Notes: generated by a model from the letters alone, not told the origin. Shown: positions 1 through 7,236, counted from the first letter of the stretch. The stretch is 9,804 nucleotides of DNA from Bradyrhizobium sp. (GCA_028290305.1 JAQGKC010000462.1:1-9804); one strand, 5' to 3'. A program made the numbers and translations.

Positions 1-295
1 CAAGCGCATCCGCCAGCACCGTTGCGGTCGTGGTGCCATCGCCGGCGACCTCGTTGGTCTGCCGGGACACCTCGCGCACGATCTGCGCGCCCATGTTCTC
101 GAACGGACATTCGAGTTCGATCTCGTCAGCTATACTCACGCCATCACGGGAGACGATCGGCGTGCCGATCGGCCGGTCCATGATCGCATTCATGCCCTGC
201 GGTCCCAGCGTTGCAGCGACGGCCCGCGCCAGCTTCGCAACCCCGCGGCCCAAGGCTTCTCGCGCGGCTTCATCGTGCAGCATCATCTTTGGCAT
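1..295 (-). CDS. groEL: GroEL-type chaperonin, dedicated to the monooxygenase cluster (partial, N-terminal 98 codons)
   Basis: ATP-dependent 60-kDa chaperonin subunit. The gene starts at 295 and runs off the left edge, so only the N-terminal equatorial region is seen. It reads [19 protein letters not shown], then the ATP-site signatures LGPQGMN, SRDGVS and [14 protein letters not shown], which are hallmarks of Hsp60. The start is supported by GGAGG (303-307) seven bases upstream. It deviates from housekeeping GroEL at many otherwise conserved positions, for example [19 protein letters not shown]. It sits 50 bases after the DUF59 gene, on the same strand. In Mycobacterium, MimG, a GroEL-like protein encoded with mimABCD, is needed for functional hydroxylase; by analogy this is a dedicated folding factor (inference). 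No groES is visible in the window; one could lie further left. The family call is certain; the dedicated role is likely. Confidence 0.95.
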   Translation of the reverse strand, partial: MPKMMLHDEAAREALGRGVAKLARAVAATLGPQGMNAIMDRPIGTPIVSRDGVSIADEIELECPFENMGAQIVREVSRQTNEVAGDGTTTATVLADAL

Positions 296-345
296 TGGCT
301 TTCCTCCCGATTTTTGTCGTCGTTGGTTCTTCAGATGACTGTCAG

Positions 346-1098
346 CTACGGCGGGTTCATCTTGGGTCGTTCGGGAAGTGGTGTCGTCATGTCGAAGCGC
401 GCGGACAGCAGGCCCCGGCACAATGCGCCGTTGAACTCGGCGTTGACACCGACACGCCGGAGGCCTCTGACATAGACCTCGAAGCCCTCGGCCTGGAGGC
501 GCCGTCCCTCCACCGACAAGAACGCCAACGCATCCGGGCTGCACGATCCGACGATCTCCCGCCGCTCCAGATAGCGTCCGACCAGTTCTTGCCCTTGCTT
601 GCCGACAGGCAGCGCCCGGAGTTCGGCGAGGATCATGGTGACAAGTTGTTCAGGCGTGTAACCCTGAGCCATGAGGTGATTCAGCAACGCCTCCTGCCGG
701 CGCTGAAACGCCTTCAGAAGAAACGTGCGGCGCACTTCACTCAGATCTCCCGTTGCTTCGCTGCCGAAGGCCTCCTGGAAGGACAGGCCCTGCGAAATGC
801 CGCGGTTGATCTTGTCGGCATACATGTGCTCACCAAGGACGACGCTCACCCCGCGAACCCACGGCAAGGACCTCACGGCGGCACGCATATCGTCCGCCAT
901 CATGAAGGCGAAGTTGGCGGCGCACCAATATGTCGGCAAACGGAACTGGATATGGACATGGTCAATTGCATCCACCTCCACGGTAGTGACGAAGCCCAGG
1001 TCCGTCACCGACTCGTCAAGTTCCGGATCGGTTACGTGATGTAACCGATCCCAGATCTCGGGAGTGCGATCCGCATATGGTCCGGTGGCGACGGTCAT
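346..1098 (-). CDS. DUF59/MIP18-family metal-sulfur cluster assembly-like protein with long C-terminal extension
   Basis: 250 aa. Residues about 13-90 resemble the DUF59 (MIP18/PaaD/SufT) fold: [23 protein letters not shown], with the DPE motif at 24-26 and a conserved-position cysteine at 59 within [13 protein letters not shown]59 proteins act in iron-sulfur or metal-centre assembly. The remaining 150 or so residues are predicted mostly helical, with an Arg-rich stretch near 120-200, and I do not recognise a domain there. The open frame extends upstream to 1275, but the ATG at 1098 overlaps the amidohydrolase stop as ATGA, which indicates translational coupling, and the DUF59 homology begins just after it; the extra 59 residues are the antisense-like frame over the amidohydrolase. 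Equivalent DUF59 genes occur in actinobacterial propane monooxygenase clusters. A role in loading iron into the PrmA di-iron site or the PrmB 2Fe-2S centre is inference. Confidence 0.88.
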   Translation of the reverse strand: MTVATGPYADRTPEIWDRLHHVTDPELDESVTDLGFVTTVEVDAIDHVHIQFRLPTYWCAANFAFMMADDMRAAVRSLPWVRGVSVVLGEHMYADKINRGISQGLSFQEAFGSEATGDLSEVRRTFLLKAFQRRQEALLNHLMAQGYTPEQLVTMILAELRALPVGKQGQELVGRYLERREIVGSCSPDALAFLSVEGRRLQAEGFEVYVRGLRRVGVNAEFNGALCRGLLSARFDMTTPLPERPKMNPP

Positions 1099-2111
1099 GA
1101 TGCGACCGCTAGGGGGGTCATCAGTTTCTGCTTCTGCGCCGCGATATCGACGTCGTAGAGGCGAGCCGCATTCAGTCCCAGAATCTTTTTCTTCGCCGTC
1201 AGCGACAGCGACACGCCGGTCTCCTTGGCTACGTCGTCCGGCAACTCGAAGGCCATGAATTTCTCGATCAGCCATTTCGGCGTCCAGATACCGTAGTCGC
1301 TGCCGTAAAGCAGCTTGTCCTCACCGAGCCAAAACAACAGTTCGGAAATGACGTGAGCAAAATAACCCGGCCGCGTATGAATGAACGGCAGCGCGACGGC
1401 AAGGCCGCCATAAACGTTTGTTTCCTGCGTGGCGATCCAGCAGAAATCGTCCAGCCGCGGCAGGCCGCAATGCTCGATGATGAAGTTCAGATTCTGGAAG
1501 GATGTCGCGACATCATCGACATCGGCAACATCGAAGGCATCCCGGTTCAAGGGCAAAATCGTCGGGCCTTTATGAACGTGGATGTTCTTGATTCCGAGTT
1601 TCTCGGCTTCTTCCAGGAAACGGTAAGACTCCGGATCGGTCAGCTTGTAGCCTTTGGAGTCCCCCTTCCACTCGGCGGTATAAAGCTTAACGCCCTTTAA
1701 TTTGTATTTCTCCGCATCGGCGCGGAGCTGATCGAGGCCACGTTCACCGTCCCGCGGATCGAATGCGCCATTGATGATGAAACGATTGGGATAGGCCTTC
1801 TTCATCGCATAATTGCGTTCGATGTTGTTGAAGCCTTTTTTGTAAAAGTCGGACAGGTAAGTCGACTGCAAGATCGCCATGTCGTCGTAGCCGTGCACGA
1901 AGAGATCGTCGTGCATGGTCTGAGCATCATATTTTTCGAATTTTTCCTTCGGCCACAGCCACTCTTTTGGGCTGAGATTCGAGTGGTAGGCGTAGAAGCA
2001 GTCGATGAACTGCTTGCCGTGCACATTCTTCTGGTTTTGCGGGCTGCCGTCCCAGAAATGCGTGTGCCCGTCGATCACGAAGATCTCTTCGCCGTCTTTG
2101 GTTTTGAACAT
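1095..2111 (-). CDS. Amidohydrolase-2 family metal-dependent hydrolase
   Basis: 338 aa, full length for the TIM-barrel amidohydrolase 2 family (ACMSD and gamma-resorcylate decarboxylase relatives). Visible metal and catalytic motifs: IDGHTHFW (H16, H18), NIHVHKG (H178, H180), FIIEHCGLPRL (H214) and LLYGSDYGIW (D272). All ligands expected of an active enzyme are therefore present. No signal peptide, so cytoplasmic. The start ATG at 2111 is preceded by a purine-rich GGGAAGGGAAAA. Its stop overlaps the DUF59 start as ATGA. A homologous gene lies directly after prmD in Rhodococcus and Mycobacterium propane monooxygenase operons, so association with the system is conserved. The substrate is unknown, and no step of propane oxidation obviously needs a hydrolase or decarboxylase. 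The codons are visibly more A/T-rich and lysine-rich than those of the neighbours. Confidence 0.93.
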   Translation of the reverse strand: MFKTKDGEEIFVIDGHTHFWDGSPQNQKNVHGKQFIDCFYAYHSNLSPKEWLWPKEKFEKYDAQTMHDDLFVHGYDDMAILQSTYLSDFYKKGFNNIERNYAMKKAYPNRFIINGAFDPRDGERGLDQLRADAEKYKLKGVKLYTAEWKGDSKGYKLTDPESYRFLEEAEKLGIKNIHVHKGPTILPLNRDAFDVADVDDVATSFQNLNFIIEHCGLPRLDDFCWIATQETNVYGGLAVALPFIHTRPGYFAHVISELLFWLGEDKLLYGSDYGIWTPKWLIEKFMAFELPDDVAKETGVSLSLTAKKKILGLNAARLYDVDIAAQKQKLMTPLAVAS

Positions 2112-2208
2112 GATATTTTCCCTTCCCTTATTCTGTTTTCACCCGGCCCGCGCGGTCTTGCCGGCAGGTTGATCGATGCCGTGTCGGCTAAAACCACCCT
2201 GGATTGCC

Positions 2209-2562
2209 TTATTCGTAAGCGAGGGCATCGTTCATGTCGCCGAAGAGCACGACGGTGTTGTCGTCGATCATCACCATCCTGCCGTAGTGCGTTGAGGTCG
2301 AGATCTCGAACAAATGCGGGGTCATGACGCGGCCAAGCGCCTCGGAAATCTCCGCCATGTCGAACAGGATTTTGCCGTTGCCATCGATCCGGATCATCGC
2401 CGGCATATAGGTGACGGTTATCCCCTCCTTATCCGTCATGACCTCGGCAATGACGCGAGCTTCGACGCTGTCGTTCATGGTCACGCCGCATTGATGGGAG
2501 ATCGTCCCCTCGAAACGAACGTCTTTCATCGATTTGAAAATGTTGTCCTGGTGTTGGGACAT
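2209..2562 (-). CDS. prmD: Monooxygenase coupling (effector) protein, MmoB/DmpM family
   Basis: 117 aa, the normal size for this cofactorless regulatory subunit, which docks on the hydroxylase and couples electron transfer to substrate oxidation. The sequence fits MmoB/DmpM: NDSVEARVIAEVM, then GITVTYMPAMIRIDGNGKILFD, then MTPHLFEISTSTHYGRMV and VVLFGDMNDA. No cysteine cluster, consistent with no cofactor. The start is fixed by AAGGAGG (2569-2575) six bases before the ATG. It lies 37 bases after prmC, in the order alpha-reductase-beta-coupling that marks group 5 (Prm/Mim) enzymes, and 97 bases before the amidohydrolase. The assignment is firm from motif and position together. Confidence 0.95.
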   Translation of the reverse strand: MSQHQDNIFKSMKDVRFEGTISHQCGVTMNDSVEARVIAEVMTDKEGITVTYMPAMIRIDGNGKILFDMAEISEALGRVMTPHLFEISTSTHYGRMVMIDDNTVVLFGDMNDALAYE

Positions 2563-2599
2563 CGCTGCCTCCTTCTCCGTTGATTGGATTGCGGGTTGA

Positions 2600-3685
2600 T
2601 CAGGCGGTGAGCGAAGCAGGCGCGCGGATGCCGACCTCGGTGGTGATTGTCTTGATACGATTCTTGGCGGCCGCTAATGCGTCGGCAAAGCTGGACACCT
2701 TCACGCGCGGTTGCGACCAGATCGGCTGCAGGTTTTTTGCGGCCTCGAGCGCAAGCGCGCCATGCTCGGCCAGCCAGCCGTTGAATACGCCCTGATTGTG
2801 AACCGCAAACTCCGGTTCGTGGGCAAGGATATGGAACAGCTCCACCGCATTGGCGAGATTGCGCTCGTAGTCAGCCTCGGCGGCCGAGACCACGGCCGGC
2901 GTGATGAAGTCACCCTGTGCGGCAGCCAACTGCATGACAAAACCGCTGCGGAACAGTTCGCCGACGAGCGGCTCGAACACCAGATTGATCGCGAAGTATT
3001 GTTCGAGATAATCCGTCGAGCCCATGATCGCCTCGACCGCCTTGCGCGTGCCCTGCCAGACCGGATCCTCCAGCCAGTGCTTCTTCCCTGCGGTGGTATC
3101 GAGCGTCGGACCGATGTCGATCGCGAGTTCGGCCAGATAAAGCGTGAGATCCTGGGCAAAGCGCAGTTTGTAGGACGAGTTCGTCAACACCGCGTTGTTG
3201 ATCATCTGGGTGTAGCCGTAACGCTGCGCCTGCATCGTCGAGGTGCCCAGACCGAATTCGGCATGTTTGTATGCGCCGAGATGATCCTGCAGAACCTTGA
3301 TCCAGGTCTTGTCGAAGCGTGACGCGGCGCCGGACTTGCGACCGTTATCGATCACGTTCTGGATCATGCCGCAGATTGTCGATTGACGCTGATAATGGGT
3401 GCGCTCCCATTCCTGATCGACAGCCCGAAACTTGTGCCAGTTCGAGCTCTTGGCGGCGGTCGAGTCCTTTGAATAGGCCGGGCGTCCATCTCCGAATGAG
3501 ATGATCCAGTCCTGCAACAAATAGCGTTCCGGATCCGGCTGAACATCGACGGTCATATCTTCGTAATGCGTCGCCTTGCGGCCTTTCGGCTCATAGTAGT
3601 TGTACTTCCGGCTTTCGGAACCAGCGAATGTTGCCGCACCCGCGGCTCCCGACTTCTGTGGTGCAGTTTGGACTTGAGCGCTCAT
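2600..3685 (-). CDS. prmC: Propane monooxygenase hydroxylase, small (beta) subunit
   Basis: 361 aa, usual length for SDIMO beta subunits (phenol hydroxylase/TmoE/MmoY superfamily). It has the ferritin-like helical body but not the paired ExxH iron ligands, so it is structural. Family signatures are HYEDMTVDVQPDPERYLLQDW (about 40-60), DQEWERTHYQRQ (90-101) and EPLVGELFRSGFV in the middle. The first 25 residues are Ala/Gln/Ser-rich and probably a flexible arm. The start is supported by AGGAGG (3691-3696) close to the ATG. The gap to the upstream reductase is 61 bases, with no obvious terminator. It forms the (alpha-beta)2 hydroxylase core with PrmA in the cytoplasm. Group 5 hydroxylases generally lack the separate gamma subunit found in MMO and toluene monooxygenases, and none is identifiable here. 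Confidence 0.95.
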   Translation of the reverse strand: MSAQVQTAPQKSGAAGAATFAGSESRKYNYYEPKGRKATHYEDMTVDVQPDPERYLLQDWIISFGDGRPAYSKDSTAAKSSNWHKFRAVDQEWERTHYQRQSTICGMIQNVIDNGRKSGAASRFDKTWIKVLQDHLGAYKHAEFGLGTSTMQAQRYGYTQMINNAVLTNSSYKLRFAQDLTLYLAELAIDIGPTLDTTAGKKHWLEDPVWQGTRKAVEAIMGSTDYLEQYFAINLVFEPLVGELFRSGFVMQLAAAQGDFITPAVVSAAEADYERNLANAVELFHILAHEPEFAVHNQGVFNGWLAEHGALALEAAKNLQPIWSQPRVKVSSFADALAAAKNRIKTITTEVGIRAPASLTA

Positions 3686-3746
3686 GATATCCTCCTGGGG
3701 CTTGTTTTATTGCTGTGGAATCGATCGTCGGTTTATTCAGGCCTTC

Positions 3747-4787
3747 TCATCTCGTCGGCTGTGTAAATTTGTCGAAGTAAATTCGGTCCGGCTCGACCCC
3801 CGCCATTTGAAGAACCGGCAGAACGGCGTCGATCATCTGCGGCGGGCCGCACGAATAGCTGTCCATCTCACCGGCCAGGTGCTCGTCCCGAAGATGCCGG
3901 CGCACGGCTTCGTGGATGAAGCCGGTCTCTCCCTGCCACTCGTCGGAGGGCTGCACGTGCGACAGCGCCGGAATGAATTTGAAGTCGGAAAGCTTGCTGG
4001 AGATAGCCGCCAACTCGTCCAACAGGAACAAGTCCGAGCGCGTGCGTGCTCCATAGAAGAAACGGATAGGCCGCTGTTCGCCGCTCTCGATATGATCGCT
4101 GAGAATCGACCACAACGGTGACATGCCGGAGCCCCCGCCGATCAGAATCATGGGACCGGGCCGCTCCTCACGGCGGAAACAGGTGCCGTACGGGCCCTTG
4201 GCGACAAGCTTGTCACCGGGCTTCAAGCCGCCGTCGAGCAGCGACGAGAACGCGCCATCGGGATATTTCTTGATGATAAAGTGAAGCGTCGTCGGACTAT
4301 TGGGCGCGCTTGCCATGGAGAATGCACGCGTGATGTCCGTTCCTGGAACCGTCAGATCAACGTACTGTCCGGCCCAGAAACGCAGCGGTTTTTCGAGCTC
4401 GATCTCGAGCTGGCGAATATCGTGGGTCAGCGCACGAACGCTGACGACCTGCGCATCGAATTCCTTGACGGCGATGGAGCGGCTCAACAGATCTTCGTCG
4501 TAATTCAGGAGTTCGACAGTCAGGTCGCTGAAGGCGTGCGTCCGGCACAACAGAATGTGGCTGGTTTCACTTTCATAGTCCGGCAGCGCAAACGTTGAAT
4601 ATTTGAGAAGCTCGATGTCACCGTCGATCAGACGGGACTTGCAACTCCCGCACTGACCTTCCTTGCAACCGTGCATCAGCGAAATGCCTTGGCGGAAGGC
4701 CGCATCGAGCACGGTTTCGCCCTCTTCAACTTCCATTTCGACCCCAAGCGGCTCGAAACGAACGGTATGAATTGCTGGTGCCGGCAT
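3747..4787 (-). CDS. prmB: Propane monooxygenase reductase (2Fe-2S ferredoxin, FAD and NAD domains)
   Basis: 346 aa oxidoreductase carrying electrons from NADH to the di-iron hydroxylase. Domain order: plant-type 2Fe-2S ferredoxin at 1-95 with C41-x4-C46-x2-C49 and C81; FAD-binding beta-barrel at about 105-205 with RAFSMAS (154-160) and GPYG (199-202 region); NAD-binding Rossmann domain from about 212 with IGGGSGMSP (216-224) and YSCGPPQM (311-318); and a terminal aromatic YFDKF. The architecture and length match MmoC/DmpP/MimB reductases. ATG at 4787 has AGGGA six bases upstream. It follows prmA by 100 bases that contain a strong hairpin, and precedes prmC. A reductase placed between the alpha and beta genes, and the absence of a Rieske ferredoxin gene, both fit the Prm/Mim group and not the toluene monooxygenases. 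Confidence 0.96.
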   Translation of the reverse strand: MPAPAIHTVRFEPLGVEMEVEEGETVLDAAFRQGISLMHGCKEGQCGSCKSRLIDGDIELLKYSTFALPDYESETSHILLCRTHAFSDLTVELLNYDEDLLSRSIAVKEFDAQVVSVRALTHDIRQLEIELEKPLRFWAGQYVDLTVPGTDITRAFSMASAPNSPTTLHFIIKKYPDGAFSSLLDGGLKPGDKLVAKGPYGTCFRREERPGPMILIGGGSGMSPLWSILSDHIESGEQRPIRFFYGARTRSDLFLLDELAAISSKLSDFKFIPALSHVQPSDEWQGETGFIHEAVRRHLRDEHLAGEMDSYSCGPPQMIDAVLPVLQMAGVEPDRIYFDKFTQPTR

Positions 4788-4851
4788 GAGGTTTCCCTGG
4801 GATTGTGCTCAATGTTGTTGATGCGGATCGACGATGCCCGCTTGAGCAGAT

Positions 4852-4877
4852 CCGGGAGCCGCCTCGGCGGCTCCCGG
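4852..4877 (-). terminator. Strong intercistronic stem-loop after prmA, not a classic terminator
   Basis: Perfect inverted repeat: CCGGGAGCCGCC (4852-4863), two bases, then GGCGGCTCCCGG (4866-4877). In RNA this would be an 11-12 bp GC-rich hairpin with a tight loop, beginning 10 bases after the prmA stop and ending 64 bases before prmB. On the transcribed strand it is followed by AUCUGCUCAAG, so there is no U-tract and efficient Rho-independent termination is unlikely. A likely role is protecting the prmA message 3' end, or partial attenuation so that more hydroxylase alpha subunit is made than reductase (inference). Confidence 0.6.
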
Positions 4878-4887
4878 TACAACAGCG

Positions 4888-6558
4888 TCAGTTGAATGAC
4901 CGGATCTTGAAGCCCTTGCGATATTCGGCAATCGACTTCTCGCGATCCGCCGGACTCAGCTCCCGCAGCAGACGCAACGGACTCTGCAAGGTGTGGCCGC
5001 GCACGTGGTCGAGCGTCCACATCTCCTTGTCATCGAAACGCAAATGCGGTTGCGGCACCAGCGTCTTGCCGTCCGGGCGAACGAAGCCGAGGTCCTTGAT
5101 GGCGTCGGCGAGATCCCAGCCGTGGTAGCAATCCTCCCACTCGCGCCGGCCGCTGAAGCGGCCCATCGCGGGCGTCGGACGGCCCTCATACTCTGCCGCA
5201 AACGCCACCTTGTGGGTCCATGCGCACTGCTTGGAGCAATACGTGTAGATCTTGCCATCCACCTCGTCGCAAACGATGTCTTCGCGGATCAGGCAAGGCA
5301 CCATGCAGCTCCAGCAACGGTGCGGATAGACGTATCCATTCTCCTGGTCGAACAGGATGTTGGTCTCGCCCGGCTTGCTCTTCTTGCCGTACCATTTCCA
5401 GTAGTCACCGAACTCGGCGTACCAGCCCGGATACTTGTGCTCGAACCACTCGAAGTCCTTCTCGGTCTGAGCCTCGATGCGCCAGAAATTGACCGGCCAG
5501 CCGACCGAGAAGAACTGCGCAACCTTGTGGACGTAGTTCTTTTTGACGATACGGTCCCATGCTTCAGAGACGTCGTCATGGTGGATCTTGATGCCGTATT
5601 TCTCGAGCGGCAGCATATAGGTGCGGTAGTAGTCTTCATAAATCCAGCGGTGCCAGAGCTCCGCATAAGATTCCTTGTTCTTGTCACGATTGGTGGTGCC
5701 GTACTCGATGAACGTACCGATGGCGGCATCGACAATGGCGTGGTTCTGCCAGAACGCGTATTTCAGATCTCGCTCGAGCAGAAGATGGTTGTCGGGATTG
5801 TTGATCATCGACATCAGCATCGAATGGCCGTTGCCGATGTGGCGCGACTCGTCCGACTGCACTGACAGGAACACCGTCGGTAGCGCATAGTCACCGTTGC
5901 GAGCGGCTTCAGAGGGCATGGCAACGAATAGAGTGTTGGTAAAAGCCGTCTCGGCAACGACTGTCAGATAGACGTTGGCCGAGGTGATGGCATCGCCGGT
6001 AATGAAGCCCTCGGCAAACTGGCGGCCGATCGTGGTCGCATAGCACTTGCCGAACGCGGCTTCGGTGATGTCGAAACCCGCCGGGTCGATATAGTTCTCC
6101 ATGTACCATTTCTTGAGATTCATCTGGATCGTCGAATGCCGGAATTCGTCGACCATCTGCATGGTGAAACCGGTACGCAGCTCTTCGCCGGGTGCGAGCC
6201 GCCCCACCATGGCCATCGAGCGTGCAGCCGAAATCTCCGGGAACGGAATGATCGCCAGGAACAATTTCATCCACTCGACCCAGCGCGGCTCGACATTGCG
6301 GAACATGTCGCCACGCAACGCCGCATCGAGCGCACCATAGACGCGGTTATCCTTTTCCTCCTGCATCGGGAAGTAGGACCGCAGGACCTGCTTCATCGGG
6401 TCCCTGGCGACTTTCGATATCTTGTAGTCCGTCGGGAAGGTCATCGCTTCCTGAACGTAACTCGGTGTCCAGCCGAGATCGGCGACCCGGTTCGCGGCCT
6501 CCGTAATACCAATACCCTTCTGTGCCGTTATCTTGTTGAGCGTTAGACTTGCCGACAT
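4888..6558 (-). CDS. prmA: Propane monooxygenase hydroxylase, large (alpha) subunit, di-iron catalytic subunit
   Basis: 556 aa catalytic subunit of a soluble di-iron monooxygenase. The six carboxylate/His ligands are all present: E108 (PFPEISAAR), E138-x2-H141 (DEFRHST), E203 (VVAETAFTN) and E237-x2-H240 (SDESRHIGN). These are uniformly six residues lower than the textbook MmoX ligands (114, 144, 147, 209, 243, 246). Active-site T207 corresponds to MmoX Thr213, and Q145 replaces MmoX Cys151, as in toluene-type enzymes. Residues 415-445 hold six cysteines (415, 418, 422, 430, 441, 445) in HRCWSCMVPC and YTYCSKQC, resembling the YHS/TRASH-like segment of non-MMO SDIMO alpha subunits. The start has GGGAGAAG upstream. 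Gene order places it in group 5 (propane 2-monooxygenase); such enzymes may also act on acetone or phenol, so the substrate is an inference. Confidence 0.96.
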   Translation of the reverse strand: MSASLTLNKITAQKGIGITEAANRVADLGWTPSYVQEAMTFPTDYKISKVARDPMKQVLRSYFPMQEEKDNRVYGALDAALRGDMFRNVEPRWVEWMKLFLAIIPFPEISAARSMAMVGRLAPGEELRTGFTMQMVDEFRHSTIQMNLKKWYMENYIDPAGFDITEAAFGKCYATTIGRQFAEGFITGDAITSANVYLTVVAETAFTNTLFVAMPSEAARNGDYALPTVFLSVQSDESRHIGNGHSMLMSMINNPDNHLLLERDLKYAFWQNHAIVDAAIGTFIEYGTTNRDKNKESYAELWHRWIYEDYYRTYMLPLEKYGIKIHHDDVSEAWDRIVKKNYVHKVAQFFSVGWPVNFWRIEAQTEKDFEWFEHKYPGWYAEFGDYWKWYGKKSKPGETNILFDQENGYVYPHRCWSCMVPCLIREDIVCDEVDGKIYTYCSKQCAWTHKVAFAAEYEGRPTPAMGRFSGRREWEDCYHGWDLADAIKDLGFVRPDGKTLVPQPHLRFDDKEMWTLDHVRGHTLQSPLRLLRELSPADREKSIAEYRKGFKIRSFN

Positions 6559-6613
6559 TTAGCTTCTCCCTTGTCTGTCGCGTTAGCTTCGCTTCCCATT
6601 CGAGATCATTGTT

Positions 6614-6628
6614 GCGGACGATGTCCGC
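6614..6628 (-). other. Small hairpin in the prmA leader
   Basis: GCGGAC (6614-6619), loop of three, GTCCGC (6623-6628) forms a 6-bp GC-rich stem about 55 bases before the prmA start, within the 125-base gap after the small 77-aa gene. No U-tract follows on the transcribed strand, so it is not a terminator. It may be an mRNA processing or stability element, or chance. I see nothing else in this gap, including no good sigma-54 or sigma-70 promoter. Confidence 0.3.
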
Positions 6629-6683
6629 GGTATCCTCACCGCTCGGCTTGCAGCTTCACGGCTGTGTTCGACGAGGCCGATCG

Positions 6684-6917
6684 TCAGACCGGCTTCGCCC
6701 CTTTCATCCACTCGCCAAGCGTCGGTTCCGACGGTTTGGCGAGCTCTTTGCCTTCGACAAGAAATCGCGCCAGCAGGACCAGGGCCCCGATTGCGAAATC
6801 CTTGCCGTGGGCGGCGATCATGTCCTCCCCGACCACGGCGAGGCGCCTGAAGAATTCATCCTTCGACCGCTCCTCATTCGTCTGAGCGGGAGCTTCCATG
6901 GTGTTGGTCTCAGCCAT
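6684..6917 (-). CDS. Small unrecognised protein (77 aa) between adh and prmA
   Basis: 77 aa, sequence family not recognised. The N-terminal 20 residues are polar and look disordered (MAETNTMEAPAQTNEERSK). Next comes a helical segment EFFRRLAVVGEDMIAAHGKDF, then a hydrophobic amphipathic stretch AIGALVLLARFLV (42-54) too short and too charged at its ends for a confident membrane span, and a tail with SEPTLGEWMKG. The frame is open to 6968, but the ATG at 6917 is preceded by an ideal AAGGAGG and overlaps the stop of the upstream small gene by 8 bases, so this start is preferred. The spacing, strand and strong ribosome site indicate it is translated as part of the operon, 125 bases before prmA. 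Function unknown; an assembly or regulatory helper for the monooxygenase is conceivable only by location. Confidence 0.75.
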   Translation of the reverse strand: MAETNTMEAPAQTNEERSKDEFFRRLAVVGEDMIAAHGKDFAIGALVLLARFLVEGKELAKPSEPTLGEWMKGAKPV

Positions 6918-7236
6918 TGAAATCCTCCTTCGTGTCCGACCCGTCCGCCGCGGCATCGAACGCCGCAAGCGTCGTGGTCAACCAGTCGCGCTCGGCGGCG
7001 AGCCGGTGCGCTTCTTCGTCGATGACCGCCAAACGCTGGTCGCACTCCGCAATCGCCGCCAGTGAAGACGATGGAGCACCGGGCAGAGCCGCGGCACGGA
7101 CGGCCAGGTGTCGCTCGATCTCCACTCCGTGCCGCTGATTGTCGCAACGCAATTGGCGGGCGTTGTTGTCGATCAGTCCCATCACCATCTCGTGCCGCGC
7201 CGTCATGCGCGCCCTGTTGTCAAGCTCGGATTGCAT
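6910..7236 (-). CDS. Small unrecognised helical protein (108 aa) downstream of adh
   Basis: 108 aa from the preferred ATG at 7236, which has GGAGG eight bases upstream. The frame is also open to an ATG at 7347, overlapping the adh stop as ATGA, which would give 145 aa; the extra 37 codons have a visibly lower GC third position and a weak ribosome site, so I prefer the shorter form but cannot exclude the longer. The protein is rich in Arg, Glu and Ala, and looks like a helical hairpin or coiled coil: RQLRCDNQRHGVEIERHLAV (28-47), a GAPSSS turn, then AAIAECDQRLAVIDEEAHRLAAERDWLTTTLAAF. Two cysteines, no metal motif, no signal peptide. It overlaps the next small gene by 8 bases. No family recognised; location suggests an accessory function. 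Confidence 0.72.
   Translation of the reverse strand: MQSELDNRARMTARHEMVMGLIDNNARQLRCDNQRHGVEIERHLAVRAAALPGAPSSSLAAIAECDQRLAVIDEEAHRLAAERDWLTTTLAAFDAAADGSDTKEDFNG

Noticed and set aside
211..1044. Plus-strand open frame of 277 codons opposite the DUF59 gene
   Set aside because: It is an antisense shadow: no recognisable family, Arg/His/Pro-rich composition, and the minus-strand frame carries a clear DUF59 motif and ATGA coupling.
4993..5865. Plus-strand open frame of 290 codons opposite prmA
   Set aside because: It lies antisense to the conserved catalytic subunit, has Val/Leu/Arg-skewed shadow composition, and no family resemblance.
6627..6640. Possible internal sigma-54 promoter before prmA
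   Set aside because: Only the GG-N10-GC skeleton matches; the surrounding consensus bases do not.
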